64,000 nucleotides of DNA from PALSA-1353 sp050014015 (GTDB lineage: Bacteria > Planctomycetota > Phycisphaerae > Tepidisphaerales > Tepidisphaeraceae). Made by a program: the position numbers and the translations under genes. Below are positions 15,764 to 26,117 of the stretch, piece by piece (position 1 is the stretch's first letter; every line of letters starts with the position of its first letter). The notes under the pieces are model-generated. The model had not been told where the DNA came from and made no database searches. It was given only the letters and a program-made list of their open reading frames with translations. The DNA is taken from the NCBI GenBank assembly GCA_050014015.1, contig JBEKEC010000007.1, forward strand, positions 1 through 64,000. The letters are read 5' to 3'.

Positions 15764-16729
15764 ATGAGCATGGCGGTTTTGACGCCCCATCGGGAAAAAG
15801 AGGTAACGGTGCTGCCGGGGTGGCTGATGTTTCCGTTGCTGTTCGTGCTGCTGTTGGGGGACATCGCCCTGGTGATTTACTCGCTGACGATCGCCGCGAG
15901 GCCGCACCACGAGGATTATGAATTCTGGTGCGCGTTTATCCCGGGGATGGTGGCGCTGGTGGCGATCATCATTTTGCTGACCGGGCTGTTCACGCTCCAG
16001 CCCAACGAGGCGCGGGTGCTGATCTTGTTTGGGGCGTACAAGGGAACGGTGCGGGAGAGCGGCTTTCATTGGGCGAATCCGCTGTATACAAAATTGCCGA
16101 AGGGGGGCGTTTCCCAGCTTCCGCGCGCGACCCGGACGCCGTACAAAATTTCGCTGCGGGCGCGGACGCTGAACGGGGAGAAGCTGAAGGTCAATGACAA
16201 GCGAGGCAATCCGGTCGAGATCGGGGCGGTGATCGTTTGGCGCGTGAACGACACGGCGCAGGCCGCGTTCGACGTGGACGATTACGAAAAATACGTTGCG
16301 ACGCAGAGCGAGACCTCGCTTCGCCACATCGCCAGCGCCTATGCGTACGACAACGGCGAGCAGGACGAACTCACTCTGCGCAGCGGCGTTGACGAGATTT
16401 CGCAGGCGCTGCGGAGGGAATTGCAGGAGCGATTGGGCAAAGCCGGCGTGGTGGTGGACGAAGCCCGATTGACGCATCTGGCGTACGCGCCGGAGATCGC
16501 GCAGGCGATGCTCCGCCGCCAGCAGGCCGAGGCGGTCATCGCCGCCCGGCAGAAAATCGTCCACGGCGCCGTCAGCATGGTGGAGATGGCGCTGAAGGAC
16601 CTGGCGGAGAAGCAGGTGGTCGTGCTGGATGATGAGCGCAAGGCGGCGATGGTGAGCAACCTGATGGTGGTGCTCTGCGGCGAAACGGAAGTTCATCCGG
16701 TGATAAACACCGGGACCCTTTACACCTGA
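15764..16729 (+). CDS. SPFH/band-7 domain membrane protein
   Basis: A 321-residue protein with two N-terminal transmembrane helices (WLMFPLLFVLLLGDIALVIYSL; MVALVAIIILLTGLF) and a prohibitin-homology domain starting at LQPNEARVLILFGAYKGTVRESGFHWANP, ending in a helical C-terminus (QAMLRRQQAEAVIAARQKIVHGAV). SPFH proteins form membrane microdomain scaffolds. Strong AGAGGAGG site before ATG 15764. Followed 8 bases later by the ribbon-helix-helix gene, an arrangement I recall from other bacteria. Confidence 0.88.
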   Translation: MSMAVLTPHREKEVTVLPGWLMFPLLFVLLLGDIALVIYSLTIAARPHHEDYEFWCAFIPGMVALVAIIILLTGLFTLQPNEARVLILFGAYKGTVRESGFHWANPLYTKLPKGGVSQLPRATRTPYKISLRARTLNGEKLKVNDKRGNPVEIGAVIVWRVNDTAQAAFDVDDYEKYVATQSETSLRHIASAYAYDNGEQDELTLRSGVDEISQALRRELQERLGKAGVVVDEARLTHLAYAPEIAQAMLRRQQAEAVIAARQKIVHGAVSMVEMALKDLAEKQVVVLDDERKAAMVSNLMVVLCGETEVHPVINTGTLYT

Positions 16730-16737
16730 GCAACCGG

Positions 16738-16935
16738 ATGGCTCAGCGAAAGAGTTTAGTTCTTCGGATCGATCCTGCGCTCTGGACGGAGATCGAGCGT
16801 TGGGCGCAGGAGGAGTTGCGGAGCGTCAACGGCCAGATCGAGTATCTGCTGAAGCGCGCCGTCGTGGCGCGCGGGCGGAAGCTGGAAGAGGGAACTGACG
16901 ACGCGCCGCCTTCTGACCAGAAAAAGGGGTCATAA
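16738..16935 (+). CDS. Arc-like ribbon-helix-helix protein
   Basis: A 65-residue protein: KSLVLRIDPALWTEIERWAQEELRSVNGQIEYLLKRAV is the complete Arc-type ribbon-helix-helix unit (beta strand SLVLRI, helix A, then the NGQIEYLL helix B). Co-directional with and adjacent to the SPFH gene; likely its autoregulator through the palindrome at 15719-15738. The C-terminal residues (PPSDQKKGS) are encoded within a REP-like sequence. Confidence 0.8.
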   Translation: MAQRKSLVLRIDPALWTEIERWAQEELRSVNGQIEYLLKRAVVARGRKLEEGTDDAPPSDQKKGS

Positions 16936-17058
16936 GCCATTTCAATGGTCATGGCGTAGGTTCGCCGGCATTTTTCCCTGAATTTCAGCTTTCGAGCCAT
17001 CCGATCCGAAAGGAAGTCGTGCGATAATTTTGAAATTGGCTTATGACCCCTTTTTTGG
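16911..17058. repeat. inverted REP pair upstream of the REP transposase
   Basis: AAAAAGGGGTCATAAGCC (16921-16938) and GGCTTATGACCCCTTTT (17038-17054) are reverse complements about 100 bases apart, immediately before the transposase start. A third copy follows the gene at 17778-17807. Confidence 0.8.
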
Positions 17059-17070
17059 TAGGATGGCCGC

Positions 17071-17766
17071 ATGGCGCGCAAACCTCGATTTGCTCCGGGC
17101 GGGCTGGCCTACCACGTCATGAACCGGACGTGGGGGATGATCGAGTTGTTCCAAGACGCCGGGGATTATGAAGCATTTGAGCGAGTGTTGGCCCAGGCCG
17201 TGGCGCGGGAAGAGACGATGCGGGTGTGTGCCTATTGTCTGATGCCCAATCACTTTCATCTCGTAATCTGGCCCAAGAAAGATGGACAGTTGTCGCGGTT
17301 CATGCAGTGGCTGACGATGACGCACGCGCAGCGGTGGCATGCTCACCGTCACAGCGGCGGCCGCGGCCATTTGTACCAGAGCCGGTTCAAGAGCTTTCCG
17401 ATCCAGGAGGACCGGCATTTTTTGAGCGTGTGCCGATATGTGGAACGTAACGCGCTGCGGGCGAACCTGGTCCCACGGGCTGAAGAATGGCGATTCAGTT
17501 CGCTGTGGGTGCGGGGCAGGAATTCCGGCCCGATGAAGGATCTCTTGGCGATTTGGCCGGTTCCCCTGCCGCGGGATTGGATCCGGCGGGTGAATGAGCC
17601 GCAGGATGAGAAGGAATTGGCGTCACTGCGCTTTTCGCGCGATCGTGGCCGGCCGTACGGGGAGGCGGAGTGGGCAAGAATAACGGCCAGTCGCCTGGGG
17701 CTGGAGAGTTCGTTGGGAGCCGTGGGTCGGCCCAAGAAAGCGAAGGGCGGCAAGGATGCCGTATGA
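17071..17766 (+). CDS. REP-associated tyrosine transposase (RAYT, Y1 family)
   Basis: A 231-residue HUH-superfamily single-strand transposase. The HUH motif is in MPNHFHLVIWP (H61, H63) and the probable nucleophile is Y123 in CRYVERNALRANLV. RHSGGRGHLYQSRFKS is the conserved central block. It is flanked by inverted copies of GGCTTATGACCCCTTTTT at 16921, 17038 and 17778, as expected for a RAYT that acts on its REP hairpins. Domesticated rather than autonomous movement is typical for this family. Confidence 0.92.
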   Translation: MARKPRFAPGGLAYHVMNRTWGMIELFQDAGDYEAFERVLAQAVAREETMRVCAYCLMPNHFHLVIWPKKDGQLSRFMQWLTMTHAQRWHAHRHSGGRGHLYQSRFKSFPIQEDRHFLSVCRYVERNALRANLVPRAEEWRFSSLWVRGRNSGPMKDLLAIWPVPLPRDWIRRVNEPQDEKELASLRFSRDRGRPYGEAEWARITASRLGLESSLGAVGRPKKAKGGKDAV

Positions 17767-17777
17767 TCCCATTTTCG

Positions 17778-17807
17778 CCGAAAAAGGCTTATGACCCCTT
17801 TTTCAGC
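17778..17807 (+). repeat. REP-like sequence downstream of the transposase
   Basis: CCGAAAAAGGCTTATGACCCC followed by TTTTTCAGC. It overlaps the 3' end of the convergent mbfA gene by a few codons (stop at 17803), so this REP supplies the mbfA stop region. Confidence 0.75.
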
Positions 17808-18765
17808 CGGCGACGCCGATGAGGATTCCGGCGAGGAAAACCAGGACGCCGCCGACGATGACCTGGAAGGCGGCGGAGAGGAACGGGGTGTCCATGTAGT
17901 GGTTGCGGATGTAGCTGATGGCAAGCAGTTCGATGGCGACGATGACGACGGCGACGGCGGTGGCGGTTCGGAAATTGGGGATGAGGTAGGGCATGGTGTG
18001 CCCGATGCCGCCGGCGGTGGTCATCAATCCGCAGACGATGCCGCGCAGCAGGGGTTTGCCGCGACCGGTGAGGCTGCCGTCGTCGCTGAGGGCTTCGGCG
18101 AAACCCATGGAGATTCCGGCGCCGACGCTGGCGGCGAGTCCGACGCGGAAGGCGTCGAGCGAATTTTGCGTTGCGAACGCCGCCGCGAAGACCGGGGCAA
18201 GCGTCGAGACCGAGCCGTCCATCAATCCGGTGAGACCGGGCTGGACGATTTGAAGCACGAACATCCGGCGCTGGGCTTCATTCTCTGCCTTCCTGGCCTC
18301 GGGGGTTACGTGTTTCCGCTCCAGCGCTTCGGCGAGATCGGAGTGTTTTCGTTCCGCCTCGGCCAGGTCCATGAGCAGTTGCCGGGTGGAAGCATCGGTG
18401 ACTTTCTTGGCGGACTGCTCGTAAAAGCGTCGTGTTTCCAGTTCCATCGACTCGGCCAGCTTGCGCACCGAGTCGATGCCCAAAACCGTGGCGAGCCAGA
18501 CCGGCTTTCGGGGAATAAATCCCTTGACGTCGCTTCGGCGGATGAGGGGGATGTGATCGCCGAAGCGTTTGCGGTACGTTTCGGTCAGTCTGCGGTGGTG
18601 TTCCAGTTCCTCGAGCCGCATCCCCTCGAATATCTTGGCGGTAGCGGGATATTCGGCGCCGAGGCGTTCGGCGACGTCGGCGTAAATGCGGGCGTCGTCT
18701 TCCTCGGAAGAAATCGCCAGCGCCAGGATATCCTGCTCTGAAAGATCGCGGAAACGTTTGGCCAT
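17803..18765 (-). CDS. mbfA: membrane-bound ferritin-like iron transporter (MbfA/VIT1)
   Basis: A 320-residue fusion of an N-terminal ferritin-like di-iron domain (about 10-150; EEDDARIYADVAERL, LEELEHHRRLTE and AEAERKHSDLAE carry Glu/His ligands) and a C-terminal VIT1/CCC1 domain (about 165-320; PGLTGLMDGSVSTLAPVFAAA and several membrane helices). MbfA exports iron or sequesters it under iron or peroxide stress in other bacteria. AAGGA precedes ATG 18765. No Irr/Fur box was recognised. Confidence 0.9.
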   Translation of the reverse strand: MAKRFRDLSEQDILALAISSEEDDARIYADVAERLGAEYPATAKIFEGMRLEELEHHRRLTETYRKRFGDHIPLIRRSDVKGFIPRKPVWLATVLGIDSVRKLAESMELETRRFYEQSAKKVTDASTRQLLMDLAEAERKHSDLAEALERKHVTPEARKAENEAQRRMFVLQIVQPGLTGLMDGSVSTLAPVFAAAFATQNSLDAFRVGLAASVGAGISMGFAEALSDDGSLTGRGKPLLRGIVCGLMTTAGGIGHTMPYLIPNFRTATAVAVVIVAIELLAISYIRNHYMDTPFLSAAFQVIVGGVLVFLAGILIGVAG

Positions 18766-18828
18766 GGGGAGGTCCTTTCATCGAGCGGCGGGCAATTCTA
18801 CGGATGATTGACGCGGGATGCACGGAAG

Positions 18829-18950
18829 CTCGAAATCCAAAATCCGAATGACGAATCAAATCCGAAATCCGAATGACGAATGAAGACCGTTTCGTCATTC
18901 GGATTTCGGATTTGATTCGTCATTCGGATTTCGGATTTCTGGTTTCCGCG
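18829..18950. repeat. CCGAATGACGAATCAAAT hairpin repeat, copy 2
   Basis: Tandem CGAAATCCAAAATCCGAATGACGAAT units followed by their inverted form around CGTTTCGTCATTCGGATT. Same family as 10425-10530. It lies between the mbfA promoter and the 3' end of the upstream gene and could terminate the latter. Confidence 0.7.
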
Positions 18951-18957
18951 CCGCGGG

Positions 18958-20700
18958 TTATTGTTTTACGGGGGCCACTTGCAGGGCTTTTCGGACTTCG
19001 CTGAGCAGTTGCTCGACCTTGAAGGGTTTGAACAAGACGGCTTGGAGGCCTTCCTGGCTGGCGCGGACGATGCTGTGGTTGGGGTCGTAGCCGAAGCCGG
19101 TCATAAGGATCACGGGGGTGCTGGTATTGAGTTTGTGGACGGCGGCAAAGACGTCGTAGCCGCTCTTGTCGGGCATTTTGATGTCGCTGATGACCAGGTC
19201 GAAATGGGATTGCTCGATGAGGGTGATGGCTTCGTTACCGGAGGCGGCCAGGGTCACGGCGGCGTGATATTTGCGGAGCACGTCGCTGATGGTGTTGCGG
19301 ATGTTGGGCTCATCGTCGGCGACGAGGACGTGGGTGTTGCTGATGACGGGGTCGTCGGCGCCTTTCACGTCGCCGGCGCCCAGGATGGTGTTGGGGCCTT
19401 CGGCGGCCTGGCGGAGGCTGTTGCGGATGGCGCCGACGTTGTCGAGGATCTGCTGCAATCGTTGGCGGAGATCGTCCTGGCCGATGTATTCCTCGATGAG
19501 CGCGTTGGCGTCGGAGGCGATGTCGTTGAGGGGACCGGCGACTTCACTACAGACGTCGTCGGCGACCTTGTGGCTGGTGCTGACGCGCTCGACGACCATG
19601 AGATCGAGAATGTTGAGTGCGACGGCGACGTATCGGCCGAAGATTTCGGCGAACTGGCGGTCGTCCTCGTTGAAGGCGGCTCGCTGGCGGCTTTCGATGT
19701 TGAAGATGCCGATGACCTTGTCGTGCAAACGCAGGGGGACGGTGAGGCTGCTCTTGGCGCTGTCGAGACCGACGACGTAGCGCGGATCGCGTTCGACGTC
19801 GGGGCAGATATAGCTGCGGCCGGTGGCGGCGACGTAGCCGCTGATGCCGTTGCCCTCGCTTTCGGCGCAGAGGTCGATGGACAGGGCCTCGGGGGGCAGG
19901 CCGGCGCTGATGACCAGCTCGAGCTTGTTGGTTTTGCGGTCCAGGAGGCGGATGGCGAAATGGTCGAAGTGCATCAGATCGCGGGTGAAGCTGATGATTT
20001 TTTCTTCGAGCAGCTTGAGGCGCTGGCCGACGTTGAGCTTGGACATGGCGTCGCCTTCAAGGCGGACGAGTTCGCGGCCGGCCTTGTCGATGGCGTCGAT
20101 TTTCTGCTGCAATCGCCGGGTGCCGGTGGCATCCCAAACCACGGCGACGACCTGGACGACCTGACCGCGCGGATTGATCACGGGGCTGGCGATCAATTCC
20201 ATGAATTGCTGGTCTTCGATGTTCAGGGCGTAACGTTTGGATCGGCTGAAGGCGGGGGCGTCGGAGGGTTGCGGGCTGACCTGCTTGCTGAAGATGTCGA
20301 AGGCTTCCTGACAGGTGCGGCGGATTTTTTCGTGTACCCTCGCCGGCCAGGCCTGCATCTTTTTGTTCATCCAGTTGGAGCGGCCCTCGCGATCGACGAT
20401 GCAGACGCCTTCCCCGATGGTGTTGAGGATGAGATTGGCCTGCTGGCTGATGAGGGCGCGTTCGAGTGGAAGGAAATCGGCGGCCTCGGAAAAGATCGCG
20501 GTGAAATGTTCGGTCTTGATGAGTTCGATCGCCTTGTCGATCGAGTCAACCTGCTCGACGTCGCACTGTGATTTAAGGGATTCGATGGCGGCGGAGTTGG
20601 CCGTCGTGGGCGTGGCTAAAACCAAAACTCTGTTGCGCGGAACTTCCAAATCCTGATTTCCGGCTTGCGGAGGCAAATCACATTGTAGTTTGTGAAACAT
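18958..20700 (-). CDS. PAS-GAF-receiver signalling protein
   Basis: A 580-residue cytoplasmic regulator. Order: a degenerate N-terminal receiver-like segment (about 25-75), PAS (about 85-195; NTIGEGVCIVDREGRSNWMN), GAF (about 235-370; GNGISGYVAATGRSYICPDV), a helical dimerisation-like linker (375-435) and a C-terminal receiver with D462/D463, phospho-acceptor D506 (VISDIKMP) and a KPF lysine. There is no HATPase domain and no clear phospho-accepting His, so it is not a complete histidine kinase. Output is unknown. Confidence 0.82.
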   Translation of the reverse strand: MFHKLQCDLPPQAGNQDLEVPRNRVLVLATPTTANSAAIESLKSQCDVEQVDSIDKAIELIKTEHFTAIFSEAADFLPLERALISQQANLILNTIGEGVCIVDREGRSNWMNKKMQAWPARVHEKIRRTCQEAFDIFSKQVSPQPSDAPAFSRSKRYALNIEDQQFMELIASPVINPRGQVVQVVAVVWDATGTRRLQQKIDAIDKAGRELVRLEGDAMSKLNVGQRLKLLEEKIISFTRDLMHFDHFAIRLLDRKTNKLELVISAGLPPEALSIDLCAESEGNGISGYVAATGRSYICPDVERDPRYVVGLDSAKSSLTVPLRLHDKVIGIFNIESRQRAAFNEDDRQFAEIFGRYVAVALNILDLMVVERVSTSHKVADDVCSEVAGPLNDIASDANALIEEYIGQDDLRQRLQQILDNVGAIRNSLRQAAEGPNTILGAGDVKGADDPVISNTHVLVADDEPNIRNTISDVLRKYHAAVTLAASGNEAITLIEQSHFDLVISDIKMPDKSGYDVFAAVHKLNTSTPVILMTGFGYDPNHSIVRASQEGLQAVLFKPFKVEQLLSEVRKALQVAPVKQ

Positions 20701-20909
20701 TTCGCAGTCAAACTAAAATTGGATGACCAGCGCCGTTATCCGACGGGCGGGAGCAGTTACCGGCGTGAATAACCGATGATAGCACGTCCTTCTTGCCTGA
20801 CCGCGGGTTACGGTTAGACTGGGATGTCTCGCCGGTCTGGGCAGGGGTGCGTGATTCGGCCCGGGAACCGACGTGTTTGATGGTGTTGTTTGATTTTCCG
20901 GAGGTCTGA

Positions 20910-22781
<1,872 letters not shown>

Positions 22782-22826
22782 AAAATGGACAGCGAATCAC
22801 GGATATTCGGTCCGCGCTTGTATTCC

Positions 22827-23105
22827 ATGACAAGTATTCTGGCACGGCTCGCAGGCGCGATGGCTGTTCTGTCGATGGGGGGCTGCTTCTTCGGCGATCG
22901 AGCCGCAGATCGCACGCTTGAGATATATCAAGTGCAGGACAGAACTTCGTACACTGGACAGTTTCAAATCGATGCGAGCCGACTGCCTCCCGGCGCCATC
23001 GAAAGCCGGGTCGACAGCGGTGACCAGGGCGACCCAGTTACATCACTGACAATCGCCTGCAGATACCCGGTTAGGGTTTTGCTTGTCCCAGCCACGCAAC
23101 CGTGA
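22827..23105 (+). CDS. small putative lipoprotein
   Basis: A 92-residue unrecognised protein from ATG 22827 with a hydrophobic N-terminus and lipobox-like LSMGGC (LARLAGAMAVLSMGGCFFGD), suggesting a lipidated Cys. The mature part is short, without known domain. The open frame extends up to 22785 but the signal sequence starts at 22827. Could also be a decayed gene between glmS and comEC. Confidence 0.4.
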   Translation: MTSILARLAGAMAVLSMGGCFFGDRAADRTLEIYQVQDRTSYTGQFQIDASRLPPGAIESRVDSGDQGDPVTSLTIACRYPVRVLLVPATQP

Positions 23106-23209
23106 GCAGGTAGGCCGAATAGCCGGCGGGTCGTGGATGGAACCGGGCCGTCCCCGGCTCGGGGAAGTTGCAACGAACATCTCTTTGCGGGTATTTTCGC
23201 AATTCATAC

Positions 23210-23650
23210 ATGGAGCGGGGCCGGCATCAATTTCGCCGCCTGTCGCAGTTTTTTCAGCGCCGACCGGCTGTTCTGTTTACATTTCTGATCGCACTGGGAA
23301 TCGGAATCGCTAATGTCTTGCCGATCAAGCCGGCGTTGTGGCTTGGCGCGGCGGCGGGGTTGCTCGTCATAGCGATTTTTGTTCGGTGGGCAATTCCACG
23401 CGCGGGGTTGATCGTTGGCGTGACGTTTCTCGTTGGAGTCTCGGCGGCGCAAATCGCCAGGTTCAAGTTTCCGGCGGATTCGATTGGGCAGTACGCCACC
23501 TATGACGAGCGATTGGCCGAGTTGGAGTTGGCGATCGATCAGCCGCCGCGGCTGGTGATGCCGTCGCCGGCTGAACTGCGGCTGTTGCCGCCGAAGCAGA
23601 ATTCCACACCTCACTGTCGCGAGAATCTAGATCGTAAGATCATCATATAA
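23210..23650 (+). pseudogene. comEC: comEC 5' fragment, interrupted by integrated element
   Basis: The N-terminal part of the DNA-uptake channel ComEC/Rec2: hydrophobic helices (VLFTFLIALGIGIANVLP; LWLGAAAGLLVIAIFV; AGLIVGVTFLVGVSAAQIA) and the start of the DUF4131 region. ComEC sequence ends at the codons LPPKQ (23585-23599). The remaining 16 codons (NSTPHC... to the stop at 23648) come from the integrated element. Joining 23599 to 62863 restores a continuous frame with the right-hand fragment. ATG 23210 is preferred to TTG 23168. Confidence 0.88.
23586..23600 (+). repeat. attL core
   Basis: TGCCGCCGAAGCAGA, matching 14 of 15 positions with TGCCGCCCAAGCAGA at 62849-62863. It lies within the LPPKQ codons of comEC. 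The single difference (CCG/CCC) is a silent proline codon. Confidence 0.82.
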
Positions 23651-23698
23651 ATAGTCTTATATACGACCAGAAAATCCCGCATACAATTATTTTTCTTA

Positions 23699-23720
23699 GG
23701 TGCAACGCCGGTGCAACGCC
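23699..23720 (+). repeat. integrase arm-type repeats, left
   Basis: GGTGCAACGCCGGTGCAAC, two tandem GGTGCAACGCC units about 100 bases inside the left core. The same 19 bases occur at 62712-62730 in the same orientation. This placement fits arm-type integrase binding sites of attP. The rest of 23651-23869 holds no gene; a weak hairpin AACGCC-AGGT-GGCGTT follows at 23715-23730. Confidence 0.7.
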
Positions 23721-23869
23721 AGGTGGCGTTTTCGTTGGTTTTGGGTATCTGGGAAGGGTGTTGGGGGGAGAATGGTGCGGGGGCCATTGCGGCCGCATCC
23801 GCAAGCCGCGCGTCGGCGGCCTCTTGCGGATCAGCGCCAGCTTGCGGTTTTTCTTGATGAGCCGTTCGA

Positions 23870-26086
23870 TCAAAGAGAATACCCCGCCGTTTTCAAGTTC
23901 GCGTAAAGATTGCTCAGCGCAGCCTGAAGGTTTGTCACGTCGGTTTTGAGGTTGTTCATCATGGTCTGCTCGTTGATCCCATAGGTTGAACCTGCGGTCT
24001 GGTCCGTGACAAGGTTCTGAATCGCGTGAGTCAGCGCCGCCGACTGGGGCGGAAACCACGTGTAGACCTGATACCAGATATTGTTCGAGTTTGAGTTGCC
24101 GCTCGTGATCGTCGAATACTGCGGAAAACCAGCGACGATGCCCCAGACCATCGTGCCGACCGCCAACCCATTGCGGGCCTGAAAGCTGTAAGTCTGCTCC
24201 CAGTTGTTTGTGATCCAGCAATTGTCGCCGCTCGGAAAAAATGCCGAGCTTAGACTGCTTAGCAGATTGTTGAATCCGAAATTGCCGCTGCTGGCAAACT
24301 GACCCTGGGCGATTCGGCCGTAATACACTCCACCGTAGGTCCCCTGATAGACGCCGGTAATTTTGGCGATGCAGGGACGGACAGGCCAGTTATCGACATA
24401 GACGATTGTGCGCGGTGTCGATTCTTGGGTCGTGCCCATGACGCGCCCGATAACATAGAAAACTTCCGCGACGTTTCCCCAAAGCACGTGACTTCCCGGA
24501 GTTCCCTGTCCGCTGCCAGCCGTCCAGCCGACATAAGGTTCGGCCAGATTCACCACCAGCGCATTGTTTTTAAGTGTTTGGTTTGTGTTGGTCAGTGGAG
24601 CCGGTCCATCGCAAGCGGATTGGTTGACTTGAGATTGAAGCTGGAAGGTGTCAAACCCCGGTGGATTGCCGTTGCTTCCACCATTGCCGCCGTTGCTGAC
24701 GCCGTACAGGATCGAGCCTTTATAGTAGCCACCTCCCGATTCCGCGCCGATGATGGCGACCAGTACCAATTCACCCGTACCGAAAAGCAACCGTGAACCC
24801 TGTGGGGTGCTCGCCGTGTTGGTGGTCCCCATCCCAATGACAAGCTGGTTGCTGATCGACTCGACCGCCCGCATCGGCTCCATCGCCGGGCAGAAATCGC
24901 GCTGGTCGTTGAAGCGAACGGTCGTTACCGCGCCCTTGGCATCAGATACCCATTGAACGCCACGGACCAGACCATCGGGGACGAAGGGCCAGATGCCGGC
25001 ATACTTCTTCTCCGACATTTTCAACTGCGTCATCGTGTAGTAACGGCCACCGACATCATTCGCCACGGTCGAAAGCTCACTTGTGTTGGTGACGCTTCCA
25101 CCAGAACGGATCGCAACGAAATTCCCGTACATCATCGGCAGCGTGAAATTTTGCGATCCGCCCTCGCCCGGCTGACTTACATCTACTTCGTAGCATCGCG
25201 TGTTGTTCCCGCTGGTGGGATCGTCCGAAATGTCGCTGTAGGGATCAAAGGGGTTGTCTTGATTATTGACCTTGAACGTCACCCCGACTTTTGATGGAAA
25301 CCGCGAATCGTTACGAATCCAGTCCTGACCCTGGATGATGTAATTCGAGGCGTCTTGAAGAGTCTGGGTATTGCCACTGTCGCTTTGGCTGCTTCCACCC
25401 GTTGATTGGCCCGGATTGTAAAAGTCCGTCGTGGTGTAACTGTTGTCGGAGAATCCCACCACGAGAAACAATTGCCCGGCAACGTCATCCAGCACCTTCC
25501 CTTCCGCCACATTGTCGAAGATCATGTTCCGCGGCTTCCACGATGAGGGAACAGGATCGGGAATGTCGGGATCGACGTTCAGTTGCGTGCAGACATCGGA
25601 CCAATTCCAAGCCGTGCCGTTATTCGTGGTCTTGGGATAGTAAATTGGCGTTGCCGATGAACCAGTACCAGAATACGGAAATCCCTGTTGATGGACGTTC
25701 AGAGCGCAGGTAATCGGATCGGTCAACTGCCATCGGTTGTCGAACACGATGGCCTCAACCATGTTGGCGAAAGACTGGGTACTCGCGGTGTTTCCATCCG
25801 AGGCGGTGGGGCCGGTGACGTAGGGGATGGCGGCGGCAAGGCAGACCGAAAACGAGATACCCGGACCTGGCGCCCCCTTCATCTCCAGCGTCACCATGCC
25901 AGCCGGTGTGTCCTCCATCAGCGCATTAAAATCATCCACGAGCATGAGGAACCGGCCAATCCCATATCTGGAACCGCCGGTGTACATCGTCATGACGTTT
26001 GTCGGCCTACCGCCAGGCGGTGGGTCATAGACGGTTTTGCCGCCGAGCGTGATGGAGTTAAGGGTTGGGTTTTGGGAGCCTGCCAT
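23870..26086 (-). CDS. large virion-like protein
   Basis: A 738-residue Gly/Asn/Ser/Thr-rich protein with no signal peptide, starting MAGSQNPTLNSITLGGKTVYDPPPGG. Long beta-rich stretches with repeated GGS/NGG turns and a helical C-terminus (NNLKTDVTNLQAALSNLYANLKTAGYSL) look like a phage tail or fibre-type structural protein, but no named family was recognised. It directly follows the 566-residue protein on the same strand and lies next to attL. Confidence 0.5.
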   Translation of the reverse strand: MAGSQNPTLNSITLGGKTVYDPPPGGRPTNVMTMYTGGSRYGIGRFLMLVDDFNALMEDTPAGMVTLEMKGAPGPGISFSVCLAAAIPYVTGPTASDGNTASTQSFANMVEAIVFDNRWQLTDPITCALNVHQQGFPYSGTGSSATPIYYPKTTNNGTAWNWSDVCTQLNVDPDIPDPVPSSWKPRNMIFDNVAEGKVLDDVAGQLFLVVGFSDNSYTTTDFYNPGQSTGGSSQSDSGNTQTLQDASNYIIQGQDWIRNDSRFPSKVGVTFKVNNQDNPFDPYSDISDDPTSGNNTRCYEVDVSQPGEGGSQNFTLPMMYGNFVAIRSGGSVTNTSELSTVANDVGGRYYTMTQLKMSEKKYAGIWPFVPDGLVRGVQWVSDAKGAVTTVRFNDQRDFCPAMEPMRAVESISNQLVIGMGTTNTASTPQGSRLLFGTGELVLVAIIGAESGGGYYKGSILYGVSNGGNGGSNGNPPGFDTFQLQSQVNQSACDGPAPLTNTNQTLKNNALVVNLAEPYVGWTAGSGQGTPGSHVLWGNVAEVFYVIGRVMGTTQESTPRTIVYVDNWPVRPCIAKITGVYQGTYGGVYYGRIAQGQFASSGNFGFNNLLSSLSSAFFPSGDNCWITNNWEQTYSFQARNGLAVGTMVWGIVAGFPQYSTITSGNSNSNNIWYQVYTWFPPQSAALTHAIQNLVTDQTAGSTYGINEQTMMNNLKTDVTNLQAALSNLYANLKTAGYSL

Positions 26087-26117
26087 TTACGGTGCCTTCC
26101 AAGCTTATGCCGCCTTG

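Noticed and set aside
20701..20909. glmS ribozyme or riboswitch upstream of glmS
   Set aside because: No ribozyme core was recognised and that class is mainly in Firmicutes; a covariance search would decide.
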